Shown: piece by piece, positions 18,264 to 27,108 of the stretch
How the letters are laid out: each line of letters begins with the position of its first letter
Position numbering within the stretch: the stretch's first letter is position 1
Source of the DNA: an uncultured Agathobacter sp.
GTDB lineage: Bacteria > Bacillota > Clostridia > Lachnospirales > Lachnospiraceae
Reading direction: 5' to 3'
NCBI GenBank assembly: GCA_945910395.1
Contig: CAMDYX010000012.1
Span: 1 to 57,657 of the forward strand
DNA length: 57,657 bases
The notes under the pieces: model-generated
Database searches by the model: none
What the model saw: only the letters and a program-made list of their open reading frames with translations
What the model was told of the DNA's origin: nothing
Program-made: the position numbers and the translations under genes

Positions 18264-18759
18264 CATTATTCTGATTGGTATGCCGGGGGTGGGCAAGAGC
18301 ACAATCGGAGTTATCCTGGCAAAGCTTTTGGGCTATCAATTTGTGGACGCGGATCTTCTGATCCAGCAGCAGGAGAAAAAGCTTTTAAAAGATATTATAA
18401 ACGAGCGGGGAACCGATGGGTTTATTGAAGTCGAGAACCGCGTAAATGCCGGAATTGTTGCAGAGCATACTGTAATAGCCACCGGTGGAAGCGTGGTGTA
18501 TGGCAAAGAGGCCATGCGGCATCTGAAAGAGATTGGGACGGTTGTTTATTTAGAAGTTTCTTATGATACAATAAAAAAGAGACTTGCAGATATCAAAGGA
18601 CGTGGAGTGGTACTTCGAGAAAATCAGTCACTCCTGGATCTGTATAAAGAAAGAACTCCTCTTTATGAAAAGTATGCGGATGTTAAAGTGACAGAAGAAC
18701 ACTTGAATGTGGAGCAGACGATAGAGAGATTAGTGGAAGAACTTGGCTTTGATAAATAA
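18250..18759 (+). CDS. Shikimate kinase-like P-loop protein
   Basis: A 169-residue cytoplasmic kinase of the shikimate kinase fold. Walker A is GMPGVGKST at 10-18, DADLLIQ (D-x-D) is at 33-39, and the C-terminal RTPLYEKYAD is conserved. Two substrate-site features depart from AroK: the FR-x-x-E shikimate-binding Arg is absent (here GFIEVEN) and the GGG motif is GGS. It may act on another substrate. The GTG start lies inside the preceding gene, with a poorly placed GAGGAG upstream, so expression is probably coupled. No other aromatic-pathway gene is nearby. Confidence 0.75.
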   Translation: MQHNNIILIGMPGVGKSTIGVILAKLLGYQFVDADLLIQQQEKKLLKDIINERGTDGFIEVENRVNAGIVAEHTVIATGGSVVYGKEAMRHLKEIGTVVYLEVSYDTIKKRLADIKGRGVVLRENQSLLDLYKERTPLYEKYADVKVTEEHLNVEQTIERLVEELGFDK

Positions 18760-18784
18760 AATGATTGGTTCTTAGAGGTGACCT

Positions 18785-20074
18785 ATGGAACAGTATGTAA
18801 TTAAGGGCGGAACTCCGCTTACCGGAGAAGTGGTAATCGGTGGTGCAAAAAATGCTGCACTTGCGATTCTTGCTGCCGCTGTCATGACAGATGAGACGGT
18901 TACAATTGAAAATTTACCGAATGTTAGAGATATAAATGTACTACTTGAGGCAATTGATGAAATCGGTGCGAAGGTGGAGCGTGTAAATGCCCATAAGGTC
19001 CGCATCAATGGATCTTTTATCAAGGATGTCCGTGTAGACAATGAATTCATCCGAAAAATTCGCGCTTCCTATTACCTGATCGGAGCTTTGCTTGGAAAGT
19101 ATAAGCGTGCCCAGGTGGCACTTCCGGGTGGATGCGATATCGGAAGCCGTCCGATCGACCTTCATCTGAAGGGCTTTAGGGCAATGGGCGCAAAGATTGA
19201 CATCGCAAACGGAATTATAAAAACAGAAGCAGAGCATTTAGTGGGAACCCACATTTACCTGGATAAGGTATCTGTTGGTGCAACCATCAATATTATGATG
19301 GCAGCAGCAATGGCAGAGGGAAAGACGGTTATTGAAAATGCCGCAAAGGAGCCTCATGTCGTTGACGTGGCAAACTTCTTAAATGGTATGGGTGCCAATA
19401 TTCGTGGTGCAGGTACGGATGTCATTCGTATTGTGGGAGTGGAGAAGCTTCATAAGACAGAGTACTCCATTATCCCGGACCAGATTGAAGCTGGAACCTT
19501 TATGTTTGCAGCAGCAGCAACCGGCGGAGATGTCCTTGTGAAAAATGTGATCCCGAAGCATTTGGAGGCAACCACAGCAAAGCTGATAGAGGTGGGCTGT
19601 AAGGTTTTGGAATATGATGATTCGGTCCGTGTCATCGCCCCAAAGAAGCTGCAGCACACCCAGGTAACAACCCTGCCCTATCCGGGATTCCCGACAGATA
19701 TGCAGCCCCAGATGGCAGTTCTTTTAGGAATCGCAGAGGGAACCAGTACGGTAACGGAGAGCATTTTTGAAAACCGTTTTAAGTACGTGGATGAGCTGAC
19801 CAGAATGAGCGCTGAAATTAAGGTGGAGAGCAATATCGCCATCATTACCGGAGTGAAAAAGTATACCGGAGCAAGAGTGAATGCACCGGATCTTCGGGCG
19901 GGAGCAGCCCTTGTCATTGCCGGACTTGCAGCGGAGGGTGTTACTGTAGTAGATGATATTTACTATATCCAGCGTGGATATGAGGACTTTGAAGGAAAGC
20001 TGGCAGGACTTGGAGCTGTCATTGAGAAAGCAGATGACAGCACACTTCAGAAAGCAATTTTAAAGATATCTTAA
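18785..20074 (+). CDS. murA: UDP-N-acetylglucosamine 1-carboxyvinyltransferase
   Basis: Transfers enolpyruvate from PEP to UDP-GlcNAc, the first committed peptidoglycan step, and is the target of fosfomycin. It has 429 residues. K22-N23 are in GGAKNAALA. The catalytic loop Cys is C117 in LPGGCDIGSRPID, so the enzyme should be fosfomycin-sensitive in principle. The PGFPTDMQPQ segment typical of MurA is present. Ribosome binding site AGAGGTGACC. Many Firmicutes carry two paralogues, and I cannot tell which this is. It ends at a terminator and converges on the HD-GYP gene. Confidence 0.95.
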   Translation: MEQYVIKGGTPLTGEVVIGGAKNAALAILAAAVMTDETVTIENLPNVRDINVLLEAIDEIGAKVERVNAHKVRINGSFIKDVRVDNEFIRKIRASYYLIGALLGKYKRAQVALPGGCDIGSRPIDLHLKGFRAMGAKIDIANGIIKTEAEHLVGTHIYLDKVSVGATINIMMAAAMAEGKTVIENAAKEPHVVDVANFLNGMGANIRGAGTDVIRIVGVEKLHKTEYSIIPDQIEAGTFMFAAAATGGDVLVKNVIPKHLEATTAKLIEVGCKVLEYDDSVRVIAPKKLQHTQVTTLPYPGFPTDMQPQMAVLLGIAEGTSTVTESIFENRFKYVDELTRMSAEIKVESNIAIITGVKKYTGARVNAPDLRAGAALVIAGLAAEGVTVVDDIYYIQRGYEDFEGKLAGLGAVIEKADDSTLQKAILKIS

Positions 20075-20090
20075 AAACAAAAGGGAAAAT

Positions 20091-20142
20091 AAAAAAACAT
20101 CTCCTTCCTACTAATAATAATCGTAGGACGGAGATGTTTTTT
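20091..20142. terminator. Bidirectional terminator after murA
   Basis: The inverted repeat ACATCTCCTTCCTAC (20097-20111) and GTAGGACGGAGATGT (20123-20137), with one mismatch, is flanked by A7 and T6. It can serve murA on the plus strand and the HD-GYP gene on the minus strand. Confidence 0.9.
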
Positions 20143-20188
20143 ATTCACCCTTTTTCAAAGCGTTTTATATAAATTCCCTTTTAAACTT

Positions 20189-20242
20189 GCGTTCCTTAGA
20201 ATGAATTTTGCTATTCGAATATGCAAACTCATTCGGAAACAC
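20189..20242. repeat. Miniature palindromic form of the dispersed repeat
   Basis: The left half shares the 20-nt run from ATGAATTTTGC through TATTCGAAT with copy A (4174-4193). The right half is the inverted complement of the same end, in the variant GCATATTCGAAT also seen in copy B and at the window end. The result is a ~54-bp near-perfect palindrome centred on ATTCGAAT: two left ends joined head to head with no interior. It lies between convergent murA and the HD-GYP gene. Confidence 0.75.
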
Positions 20243-20257
20243 ATTTTAAAGACGGTT

Positions 20258-21391
20258 TTAAATTACTGCTGTAATATACAGATCCCGGTGTGTGGAAAGA
20301 TCTAAGCACTCGTTATCATCGAACTGAATGACCGGACGGGACAGATCATTTGGATTGATCATTACAATTTTTCCTCCCCGACCATCACTTAGTACCACAC
20401 GATTGCTCTGATAGGTTGCGGCAATCTGCTTTAAGAAGGTGGTAATGTATTTAGCGTGATATTTCTGGTAGCCATCCTTTTCGAAATTGCTGATAACCTG
20501 GAATGCACACAATGGAGCACGGTAAGAGCGGGCTGCAGTCATGGCATCATATACATCCGCAATTCCAACGATCATGGCGTATTCGTCAATCAGATCTTCG
20601 TCCAAACCGGAAGGATATCCGCTTCCGTCACATCTTTCATGGTGCATGAGCGCAGCCTTTTTGATGTGTGGATCAATGTTTTGTGGCTTTAAGATATCGT
20701 ATCCCTTCTTTGGGTGACTCTTGACCAGCTCAAATTCCTCGTCGGTCAATTTCCCGGATTTATTTAGGACTTCCTCCGGAATTAAAACTTTTCCTATATC
20801 GTGGAAAAGACCTGCACAGGTCAGTACATCCAGATTATGACTATCCAGCTTCAGCCAGCGGCCCAGCATTCTGGATATGAGGGCAACATTTAAGCTGTGG
20901 GCGTAAACAGAATCATCAAGGGCACGCATGTTATTTAACATGTCGAATAATTCGATGATGGTATTCCTTGTCCGAAACAGCGTAGCAACCTTTTCCACTA
21001 ACGCATCCTGCTGAAGGGGTTTATTTTCATTGATGATTTCATTGAACACTACCTTTAGATCTTCCAGAATCATGTAATACTGCAGCTGGAAAGAACGGAA
21101 AGCATCGGAAGATGCAACCTTTTGCTTTACGGTCTTGGTTTCCTGTATATAGGTCTTCGGGACCGGAGCAGATTCTGGTTTTTTGACCGGGGTGGCTTCT
21201 GAACTGGAAGATGCTTCTGCAAAAGCTTCACCTTCTACTACGGCAAAATCAACACGATATAATTTCATTCGGTTGATCAGCTGTCTTGTTACCTCGCTGC
21301 CGGGAGTGGCAAGAATCTGACCACTCGGTGTCTTTACTGCTTCTGCAACGATCATACCTTGTTCCAACTCGTGTGGAGTCAGCGTCCGCAT
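20258..21391 (-). CDS. HD-GYP domain cyclic-di-GMP phosphodiesterase
   Basis: A 377-residue cytoplasmic protein expected to degrade cyclic-di-GMP. The N-terminal ~55 residues (TPHELEQGMIVAEAV...TPGSEVTRQLINR) resemble the small domain often placed before HD-GYP. A Ser/Pro-rich linker follows. The HD pair is H197-D198 (FHDIGK), and the GYP signature is HHERCDGSGYP at 250-260, so metal-ligand residues are intact. The ribosome binding site AAGGAGG precedes ATG 21391. It could counterbalance the GGDEF protein at 27.1 kb; that link is inference. Confidence 0.9.
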   Translation of the reverse strand: MRTLTPHELEQGMIVAEAVKTPSGQILATPGSEVTRQLINRMKLYRVDFAVVEGEAFAEASSSSEATPVKKPESAPVPKTYIQETKTVKQKVASSDAFRSFQLQYYMILEDLKVVFNEIINENKPLQQDALVEKVATLFRTRNTIIELFDMLNNMRALDDSVYAHSLNVALISRMLGRWLKLDSHNLDVLTCAGLFHDIGKVLIPEEVLNKSGKLTDEEFELVKSHPKKGYDILKPQNIDPHIKKAALMHHERCDGSGYPSGLDEDLIDEYAMIVGIADVYDAMTAARSYRAPLCAFQVISNFEKDGYQKYHAKYITTFLKQIAATYQSNRVVLSDGRGGKIVMINPNDLSRPVIQFDDNECLDLSTHRDLYITAVI

Positions 21392-21426
21392 GGCATAATC
21401 CTCCTTTTACATATACTCCATTAAGA

Positions 21427-21455
21427 AGTATAAATTTTCTGTCAAAGAAAGTCAA
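21427..21455 (-). promoter_or_regulatory. Sigma-A promoter of the HD-GYP gene
   Basis: On the minus strand TTGACT (21455-21450), a 17-bp spacer, then TATACT (21432-21427), about 36 nt before the start codon. Confidence 0.75.
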
Positions 21456-21530
21456 TAAATTTACACTTGACATTAGAAAGAAATGAGAGTATCGTATCAG
21501 ACGAAGATTTTAAATTTAATATTGTAGTTT

Positions 21531-21629
21531 TCTCTTATTCAGAGTGATGGAGATACATAGGATCTGTGAAGTCACGGCAACCCCTGTTTGGAAGGTGCCA
21601 ACCTGAGCGAGTAATCGAACAATAAGAGG
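21531..21629 (+). ncRNA. SAM-I (S-box) riboswitch aptamer before metK
   Basis: The conserved S-box signatures are present in order: the P1 strand CTCTTATT (21532-21539), AGAGTGATGGAG, the GAAGTCACGGCAACC core, GGAAGGTGCCAACCTGAGCGA, and the closing P1 strand AATAAGAG (21621-21628). SAM binding stabilises P1 and lets the terminator at 21651 form, shutting down metK. A TTGACA at 21468-21473 is a possible -35, but no clean -10 follows. Confidence 0.95.
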
Positions 21630-21650
21630 ATTTAATTATCTTTGGTAGTG

Positions 21651-21678
21651 AATCCGCTTATTTTAGGCGGATTTTTTT
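21651..21678 (+). terminator. Riboswitch-controlled terminator
   Basis: AATCCGC (21651-21657) pairs with GCGGATT (21667-21673), with a possible inner CTTA/TTAG extension, and is followed by a T run. It is the expression platform of the SAM-I riboswitch, 37 nt before metK. Confidence 0.9.
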
Positions 21679-21714
21679 ATTGACTGTTTTTAGAAGAAAA
21701 GGAGACAAAAGAAA

Positions 21715-22896
21715 ATGGAGAAATTGTTATTTACTTCTGAGTCGGTAACAGAAGGCCATCCGGACAAGGTCTGTGATGCTGTGTCTGACGCAATTCTTGA
21801 TGCATGTATGGAACAGGACCCAATGAGCCGTGTTGCATGTGAAACCGCAAGCTGTACCGGATTTGTCCTTGTAACCGGAGAAATCACCACAAAGGCAAAG
21901 TTAGATATTCCGGCAATCGTTCGCAAGACTGTTCTTGAGATCGGATATGATGACGGAAAGAAGGGACTGGATGGAAATTCCTGTGCCGTTATGGTAGCGC
22001 TTGACCAGCAGTCCGCTGATATTGCCATGGGTGTTGATAAGGCTCTTGAGGCAAAGAAGGGAGATCTTACGGATGATCTGGATACGGGAGCCGGCGACCA
22101 GGGTATGATGTTTGGATATGCAACCAACGAGACTCCGGAGCTTATGCCATATCCAATCGCCCTTGCTCATAAACTGGCACGAAAGCTTACCGAGGTTCGT
22201 AAGAACGGTACTTTAAACTACTTAAGACCGGACGGAAAAACTCAGGTTTCTGTAGAGTATGATGAGGATGGAAACCCAAAAAGATTAGAGGCCGTTGTCC
22301 TTTCTACACAGCATGACGAGGATGTTACCCAGGAGCAGATTCATGAGGATATCAAAAAATATGTTTTTGATCCGATCCTTCCAAAGGAGCTTGTGGATGC
22401 GGATACAAAATTCTTTATCAATCCGACCGGACGTTTCGTAATCGGTGGACCCCACGGGGATGCCGGACTTACCGGACGTAAGATCATCGTAGATACCTAC
22501 GGCGGATACGCTCGTCACGGCGGCGGAGCCTTCTCCGGAAAAGACTGCACAAAGGTAGACCGTTCAGCTGCATATGCAGCCCGCTACGTTGCAAAGAACA
22601 TTGTTGCGGCAGGACTTGCCGATAAGTGTGAAATCCAGCTATCTTATGCCATCGGTGTGGCACAGCCAACCTCTGTCATGGTAGATACCTTTGGAACCGG
22701 AAGGGTTTCCGACGAAAAGCTGGTAGAGATTGTCCGTGCAAACTTTGATCTTCGTCCGGCAGGAATTATTAAGATGCTGGATCTGAGAAGACCGATTTAT
22801 CGTGGAACAGCAGCCTACGGACATTTCGGACGTACGGATCTGAATCTTCCATGGGAAGCAACAGATATGGTAGACACATTAAAGAAGTATTTATAA
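21715..22896 (+). CDS. metK: S-adenosylmethionine synthetase
   Basis: Makes S-adenosylmethionine from methionine and ATP. It has 393 residues, typical. Signatures are [20 protein letters not shown] (catalytic His and Asp), [33 protein letters not shown] (the phosphate-binding region), and the C-terminal TAAYGHFGR. Ribosome binding site AAGGAGA. The upstream SAM-I riboswitch gives end-product control. A hairpin at 22954 follows as the probable terminator. Confidence 0.97.
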   Translation: MEKLLFTSESVTEGHPDKVCDAVSDAILDACMEQDPMSRVACETASCTGFVLVTGEITTKAKLDIPAIVRKTVLEIGYDDGKKGLDGNSCAVMVALDQQSADIAMGVDKALEAKKGDLTDDLDTGAGDQGMMFGYATNETPELMPYPIALAHKLARKLTEVRKNGTLNYLRPDGKTQVSVEYDEDGNPKRLEAVVLSTQHDEDVTQEQIHEDIKKYVFDPILPKELVDADTKFFINPTGRFVIGGPHGDAGLTGRKIIVDTYGGYARHGGGAFSGKDCTKVDRSAAYAARYVAKNIVAAGLADKCEIQLSYAIGVAQPTSVMVDTFGTGRVSDEKLVEIVRANFDLRPAGIIKMLDLRRPIYRGTAAYGHFGRTDLNLPWEATDMVDTLKKYL

Positions 22897-22944
22897 AAAA
22901 TTTAGAATACTTTATCGGTTTTTCCTAAAAAATAGAGAAAATCA

Positions 22945-22953
22945 TGGTATAAT
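22945..22953 (+). promoter_or_regulatory. Extended -10 promoter of the sensor kinase operon
   Basis: TGGTATAAT, a perfect -10 with the TGn extension, directly abuts the metK terminator hairpin. The -35 region (CTAAAA-like, 17 bp upstream) is weak. The predicted start (~22960) falls inside the hairpin, so the operon transcript would not contain the complete stem. Confidence 0.55.
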
Positions 22954-22992
22954 GGGGCATAGGGTATATTCCTATGCCCCATTTTTGCTTTT
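22954..22992 (+). terminator. Rho-independent terminator of metK
   Basis: A perfect 10-bp stem, GGGGCATAGG (22954-22963) with CCTATGCCCC (22971-22980), has a 7-nt loop and ATTTTTGCTTTT after it. Confidence 0.85.
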
Positions 22993-23004
22993 GGGAGAAA
23001 AAAT

Positions 23005-24177
23005 ATGAAGATAAAGACAAAGCTCATTATTTCATTTTGTATTATTTTATTTGTTCCTTCCGGATTGGCGTTTATGACTATTGTTTTCTTTCAGAAAATC
23101 CAAATGGCGGAATTTGCAAGACTTCACGGACTGACAGAATTGGAAGGAGATGCCATTCAGGAATCTCTTCGGGTGCTGAATCAGTTGCCGCCGGAAGAGC
23201 TGAGGGAAATCTGCGGACATTTTATCTTGACAATACTCCTTATTCTGGGTGTAACAGCGGCTCTTCTGATTGGATGGATTTATCAGAGTATGATTACACC
23301 AATGAAAAAGCTTCAGATTGCAGCAGACAACATCCGGGATGGTAATCTGGATTTTTCTGTGGACTATCAGGAAAAGGATGAAATCGGACAGCTGGCAAAA
23401 AGCTTTGAGGAAATGCGGCAGAGGCTCAAGGACAGCGCAGAGGAGAAAATCAGCAACGAAAAAGAAAACCGTGCCCTCATCAGCAATATCGCCCATGATC
23501 TGAAAACTCCCATCACCGCCGTCAAGGGCTATGCGGAAGGAATCATGGATGGGGTTGCCAATACGCCGGAAAAGGTTGATAAGTATGTCCGGACCATATA
23601 CAATAAAGCAAACGAAATGGATACACTGATCAATGAGCTGACGTTCTATACAAAGATCGATACAAACCGGATTCCATACAATTTCGCAAAATTAAATGTA
23701 TCAAAATATTTTGCGGATTGTGTGGAAGAAATCGGAATGGATCTGGAATCCAAAGGAATCGGGTTGTCCTATTACAATTATGTGGATGAGGACGTGCTGA
23801 TTATTGCGGACCCGGAACAGCTTCGAAGAGTGGTGGGAAATATCATCAGCAATTCCGTTAAATATATGAATAAGGTAAATGGATTTATCAATATCCGAAT
23901 CAAAGATGTGGGAGACTTTATCCAGGTGGAGATGGAAGACAACGGAAAGGGAATTGCGCAGCGGGATCTGCCATACATTTTTGACCGGTTTTACCGGACA
24001 GATTCTTCCAGAAATTCTGCCACAGGCGGAAGCGGTATAGGGCTTTCCATTGTGAAGAAAATTGTGGAGGATCATGGAGGAAAAATCTGGGCGACCAGTA
24101 AAGAGGATACCGGAACAATTATGTATTTTGTAATCAGAAAGTATATGCAGGAAGAACCACAGACTGTGGAGGTTTAA
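23005..24177 (+). CDS. Membrane sensor histidine kinase
   Basis: A 390-residue class I histidine kinase. TM1 spans ~7-29. A short extracytoplasmic loop of about 40 residues follows, then TM2 at ~72-94, HAMP ~95-147, HisKA with H164 in IAHDLKTPI, and an HATPase domain with the N box (NIISNSVKYM), G1 (DNGKGI), F box (FDRFYR) and G2 (GGSGIGLSIV). The short loop suggests it senses something at the membrane rather than binding a large ligand. Partner: the regulator 10 nt downstream. The signal is unknown. Confidence 0.93.
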   Translation: MKIKTKLIISFCIILFVPSGLAFMTIVFFQKIQMAEFARLHGLTELEGDAIQESLRVLNQLPPEELREICGHFILTILLILGVTAALLIGWIYQSMITPMKKLQIAADNIRDGNLDFSVDYQEKDEIGQLAKSFEEMRQRLKDSAEEKISNEKENRALISNIAHDLKTPITAVKGYAEGIMDGVANTPEKVDKYVRTIYNKANEMDTLINELTFYTKIDTNRIPYNFAKLNVSKYFADCVEEIGMDLESKGIGLSYYNYVDEDVLIIADPEQLRRVVGNIISNSVKYMNKVNGFINIRIKDVGDFIQVEMEDNGKGIAQRDLPYIFDRFYRTDSSRNSATGGSGIGLSIVKKIVEDHGGKIWATSKEDTGTIMYFVIRKYMQEEPQTVEV

Positions 24178-24187
24178 GGAGGATATC

Positions 24188-24877
24188 ATGAGTAGGATTT
24201 TAATCGTAGAGGACGAGGTCGATATTGCTGATTTAGAGAAGGATTATCTGGAACTCAGCGGGTTCGAGGTGGAGATTGAAAATGATGGAGATGCCGGCTT
24301 AAAGAGGGCGTTGGAAGAGGATTTTGATCTATATATCCTGGACCTTATGCTGCCCGGAATGGATGGCTTTGATATCTGTAAGGAAATCCGGGAAAAGAAG
24401 AACACACCGATTCTTATGGTTTCCGCAAAGAAGGATGATATCGATAAGATCCGGGGACTTGGACTTGGGGCGGATGATTATGTGACAAAACCATTTTCGC
24501 CAAGTGAACTGGTGGCCAGAGTAAAGGCACACCTTGCCAGATATGAGAGATTAATCGGAAGCAATGTGGTAGAAAATGATATGGTGGAAATCCGGGGAAT
24601 CAAGATCGATAAAACCGCCCGCCGGGTATGGGTAAACGGGGAAGAAAAGCAGTTTACCACGAAGGAGTTTGACCTGCTTACCTTTTTGGCAGAAAATCCA
24701 AACCGCGTGTTTACCAAGGAGGAATTGTTCCAAAAGGTATGGGATATGGAATCCATCGGCGATATCGCTACCGTAACCGTGCATATTAAGAAAATCCGTG
24801 AGAAGGTGGAGCTTGATACTTCAAAGCCGCAGTATATCGAGACAATCTGGGGCGTGGGCTACCGCTTTAAGCTGTAA
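24188..24877 (+). CDS. OmpR/PhoB-family response regulator
   Basis: A 229-residue regulator. The receiver domain has E8/D9 and phospho-acceptor D52 (YILDLMLPGMDGFD), K102-region TKPF, and a winged-helix DNA-binding domain from ~130 (TKEFDLLTFLAENPNRVFTKEELFQKVW...VHIKKIREKVE...YIETIWGVGYRFKL). It pairs with the upstream kinase; AAGGAGG lies before the start. The layout of this pair resembles short-loop cell-envelope systems such as VanS/VanR-like pairs, but no target site is visible. Confidence 0.95.
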   Translation: MSRILIVEDEVDIADLEKDYLELSGFEVEIENDGDAGLKRALEEDFDLYILDLMLPGMDGFDICKEIREKKNTPILMVSAKKDDIDKIRGLGLGADDYVTKPFSPSELVARVKAHLARYERLIGSNVVENDMVEIRGIKIDKTARRVWVNGEEKQFTTKEFDLLTFLAENPNRVFTKEELFQKVWDMESIGDIATVTVHIKKIREKVELDTSKPQYIETIWGVGYRFKL

Positions 24878-24889
24878 AGAGGGAATAAA

Positions 24890-25573
24890 ATGACAGATTT
24901 GGACATTCTCTATGAGGATGATGAGATTATTGTGTGCCACAAGCCGGCAGGGATTGCGACCCAGACCAAGAGACTTGGGAAACCGGATATGGAAAGTCTG
25001 CTGAAAAATTATCGCGCAAGAAAGCAGGAGCCTCCGTATATCGGTATCATACACAGGCTGGACCAGCCCGTAGAGGGGGTGATGGTCTTTGCAAAAAATC
25101 AGAGGGCTGCGGCAGAGCTGTCGAAGCAGGTAAAGGAAAGAACCATCGGAAAGCACTATTATGCGGTGGTAAAAAAGACGGAGGCGTGCAGCTTAAAGAA
25201 ACAGGGCGTCCTAAAGGACTATATATTGTCGGATGAACGCGGCAATATTTCCCGAATTGTGAAAAAGGACACTCCAAAGGCAAAGGTGGCCAAATTGGAA
25301 TATCGGATCATTGGGCAGGCGCAGGAGCTTTTGTGCGCAGATATCCTTCTGCATACCGGAAGGCATCATCAGATCCGCTTACAGTTTTCAAATGCAGGGG
25401 CTCCGATTCTTGGGGATACAAAGTATGGAAATGAGAAAAATATCCATCTGGCTTTATGCGCATACCGTTTGGAGTTTTTGCACCCGGGGACGAAGGCAAG
25501 TATGGATTTCTGCGTGCCTCCAAAGGGCTCGTTGTTTGCCGGATTTCTTGACAATATAGGAAATATGGCATAA
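24890..25573 (+). CDS. RluA-family pseudouridine synthase
   Basis: A 227-residue RNA-modifying enzyme. The catalytic motif is HRLDQPVEG with D58; most RluA proteins have HRLDRxTSG, so the Q-P-V-E replacement is a subgroup trait. Later GRHHQIRLQFSNAGAPILGD is conserved. There is no N-terminal S4 domain, so this is the short RluA type. The RNA target is not predictable. It starts 12 nt after the response regulator and is probably cotranscribed. Confidence 0.88.
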   Translation: MTDLDILYEDDEIIVCHKPAGIATQTKRLGKPDMESLLKNYRARKQEPPYIGIIHRLDQPVEGVMVFAKNQRAAAELSKQVKERTIGKHYYAVVKKTEACSLKKQGVLKDYILSDERGNISRIVKKDTPKAKVAKLEYRIIGQAQELLCADILLHTGRHHQIRLQFSNAGAPILGDTKYGNEKNIHLALCAYRLEFLHPGTKASMDFCVPPKGSLFAGFLDNIGNMA

Positions 25574-25618
25574 TATAAATTTGAGTGAATTTTCGAAGAA
25601 AAGAGGAGTTTAGCAGTC

Positions 25619-27058
25619 ATGGCTAAGGACAAAAAAATGGTAGAGGCAATTACCTCTATGGAAGAGGATTTTGCACAGTGGTATACCGATGTAGTAATTA
25701 AAGCAGAGCTCATTGATTATTCGTCGGTAAAGGGATGTATGATTATTAAACCGGCAGGATATGCAATTTGGGAAAATATCCAGAGGGAGTTAGATAGAAG
25801 ATTTAAAGAAACCGGAGTAGAGAATGTTTATATGCCGATGTTTATTCCGGAAAGCTTACTTCAGGTAGAGAAGGATCATGTGGAAGGATTTGCACCGGAA
25901 GTCGCATGGGTTACCCATGGCGGATTAAATGAGCTGCCGGAGCGCCTTTGCGTAAGACCGACCTCAGAGACTCTGTTCTGTGATTTTTATAAGAACCTGA
26001 TTCAGTCTTACAGGGATCTGCCAAAGGTATATAACCAGTGGTGTTCTGTTGTAAGATGGGAAAAGGAAACAAGACCGTTCCTTCGTTCAAGAGAGTTTTT
26101 ATGGCAGGAAGGACATACGGCACATGCAACCGCAGAGGAAGCAGAGGAGCGTACGGTACAGATGCTGAATCTGTATGCGGATTTTTGCGAGGAGGTCCTT
26201 GCAATGCCGGTGGTACGCGGCCGTAAAACCGAGAAGGAAAAGTTTGCGGGGGCAGAGGCAACCTATACCATCGAAGCGCTGATGCATGATGGAAAGGCTC
26301 TGCAATCCGGTACAAGCCATAACTTTGGGCAGAATTTTTCAAAACCATTTGGAATTCAGTATACGGATAAAGAAAACAAATTGCAGTATGTATACCAGAC
26401 CTCCTGGGGTATGACAACCCGTCTGATCGGCGCCATCATCATGGTTCACGGGGATGATTCCGGGCTGGTCCTTCCTCCTTATATCGCACCGGTACAGGCA
26501 ATGGTCATTCCGATTCAGATGAAGAAAGAAGGCGTACTGGAAAAGGCAGAGGAAGTCTGTGAGAGACTTGGAAAGGTGTGCCGTGCGAAGCTTGACGATT
26601 CCGATAAGAGTCCGGGATGGAAATTCTCAGAGGCAGAGATGCGTGGAATCCCGGTTCGAATTGAACTTGGACCAAAGGATATCGAGAATCAGAAATGCAT
26701 CGTAGTAAGAAGAGACACCAGGGAAAAGATCGAAGTATCCTTAGATGAGATTGAAAGCAGAATACCGGAAATCTTAGACACCATACAAAAGGAAATGTTT
26801 GAGCGGGCAAAGGCCCACAGAGATGCCCATATCTGGGATGCCCACAACTATGATGAACTTACGGATATCGCTGAAAATAAGCCGGGATTTATCCGGGCAA
26901 TGTGGTGTGAGGAGCAGGCCTGTGAGGATAAGATCAAAGAGGACTTTGCGGTTACTTCACGCTGCATGCCCTTTGAGGATCAGGAAAAGATATCGGATGT
27001 ATGTGTTTGCTGCGGAAAGCCTGCCCGCAAGCTGGTATACTGGGGCAAAGCATACTAG
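25619..27058 (+). CDS. proS: Prolyl-tRNA synthetase, archaeal/eukaryal type
   Basis: Charges tRNA-Pro. At 479 residues it is the short ProRS lacking the bacterial editing insert (INS). Class II motif 1 includes [16 protein letters not shown], motif 2 [26 protein letters not shown], and motif 3 [12 protein letters not shown]. The zinc-domain C-terminus ends in [18 protein letters not shown] with the terminal Tyr typical of this type. Ribosome binding site GAGGAG. No T-box precedes it, and it follows the pseudouridine synthase by 45 nt. Confidence 0.96.
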   Translation: MAKDKKMVEAITSMEEDFAQWYTDVVIKAELIDYSSVKGCMIIKPAGYAIWENIQRELDRRFKETGVENVYMPMFIPESLLQVEKDHVEGFAPEVAWVTHGGLNELPERLCVRPTSETLFCDFYKNLIQSYRDLPKVYNQWCSVVRWEKETRPFLRSREFLWQEGHTAHATAEEAEERTVQMLNLYADFCEEVLAMPVVRGRKTEKEKFAGAEATYTIEALMHDGKALQSGTSHNFGQNFSKPFGIQYTDKENKLQYVYQTSWGMTTRLIGAIIMVHGDDSGLVLPPYIAPVQAMVIPIQMKKEGVLEKAEEVCERLGKVCRAKLDDSDKSPGWKFSEAEMRGIPVRIELGPKDIENQKCIVVRRDTREKIEVSLDEIESRIPEILDTIQKEMFERAKAHRDAHIWDAHNYDELTDIAENKPGFIRAMWCEEQACEDKIKEDFAVTSRCMPFEDQEKISDVCVCCGKPARKLVYWGKAY

Positions 27059-27108
27059 AACAACACAAAAGAAGAAAGAACATCAATTTTGGCTAACGGG
27101 GGGCAACC

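Noticed and set aside
21468-21496. A clear promoter for the SAM riboswitch
   Set aside because: TTGACA is present at 21468 but no acceptable -10 occurs 16-18 bp later, so I did not list it as a promoter.
25574-25618. T-box riboswitch before proS
   Set aside because: The gap is only 45 nt and lacks the T-box sequence and specifier stem.
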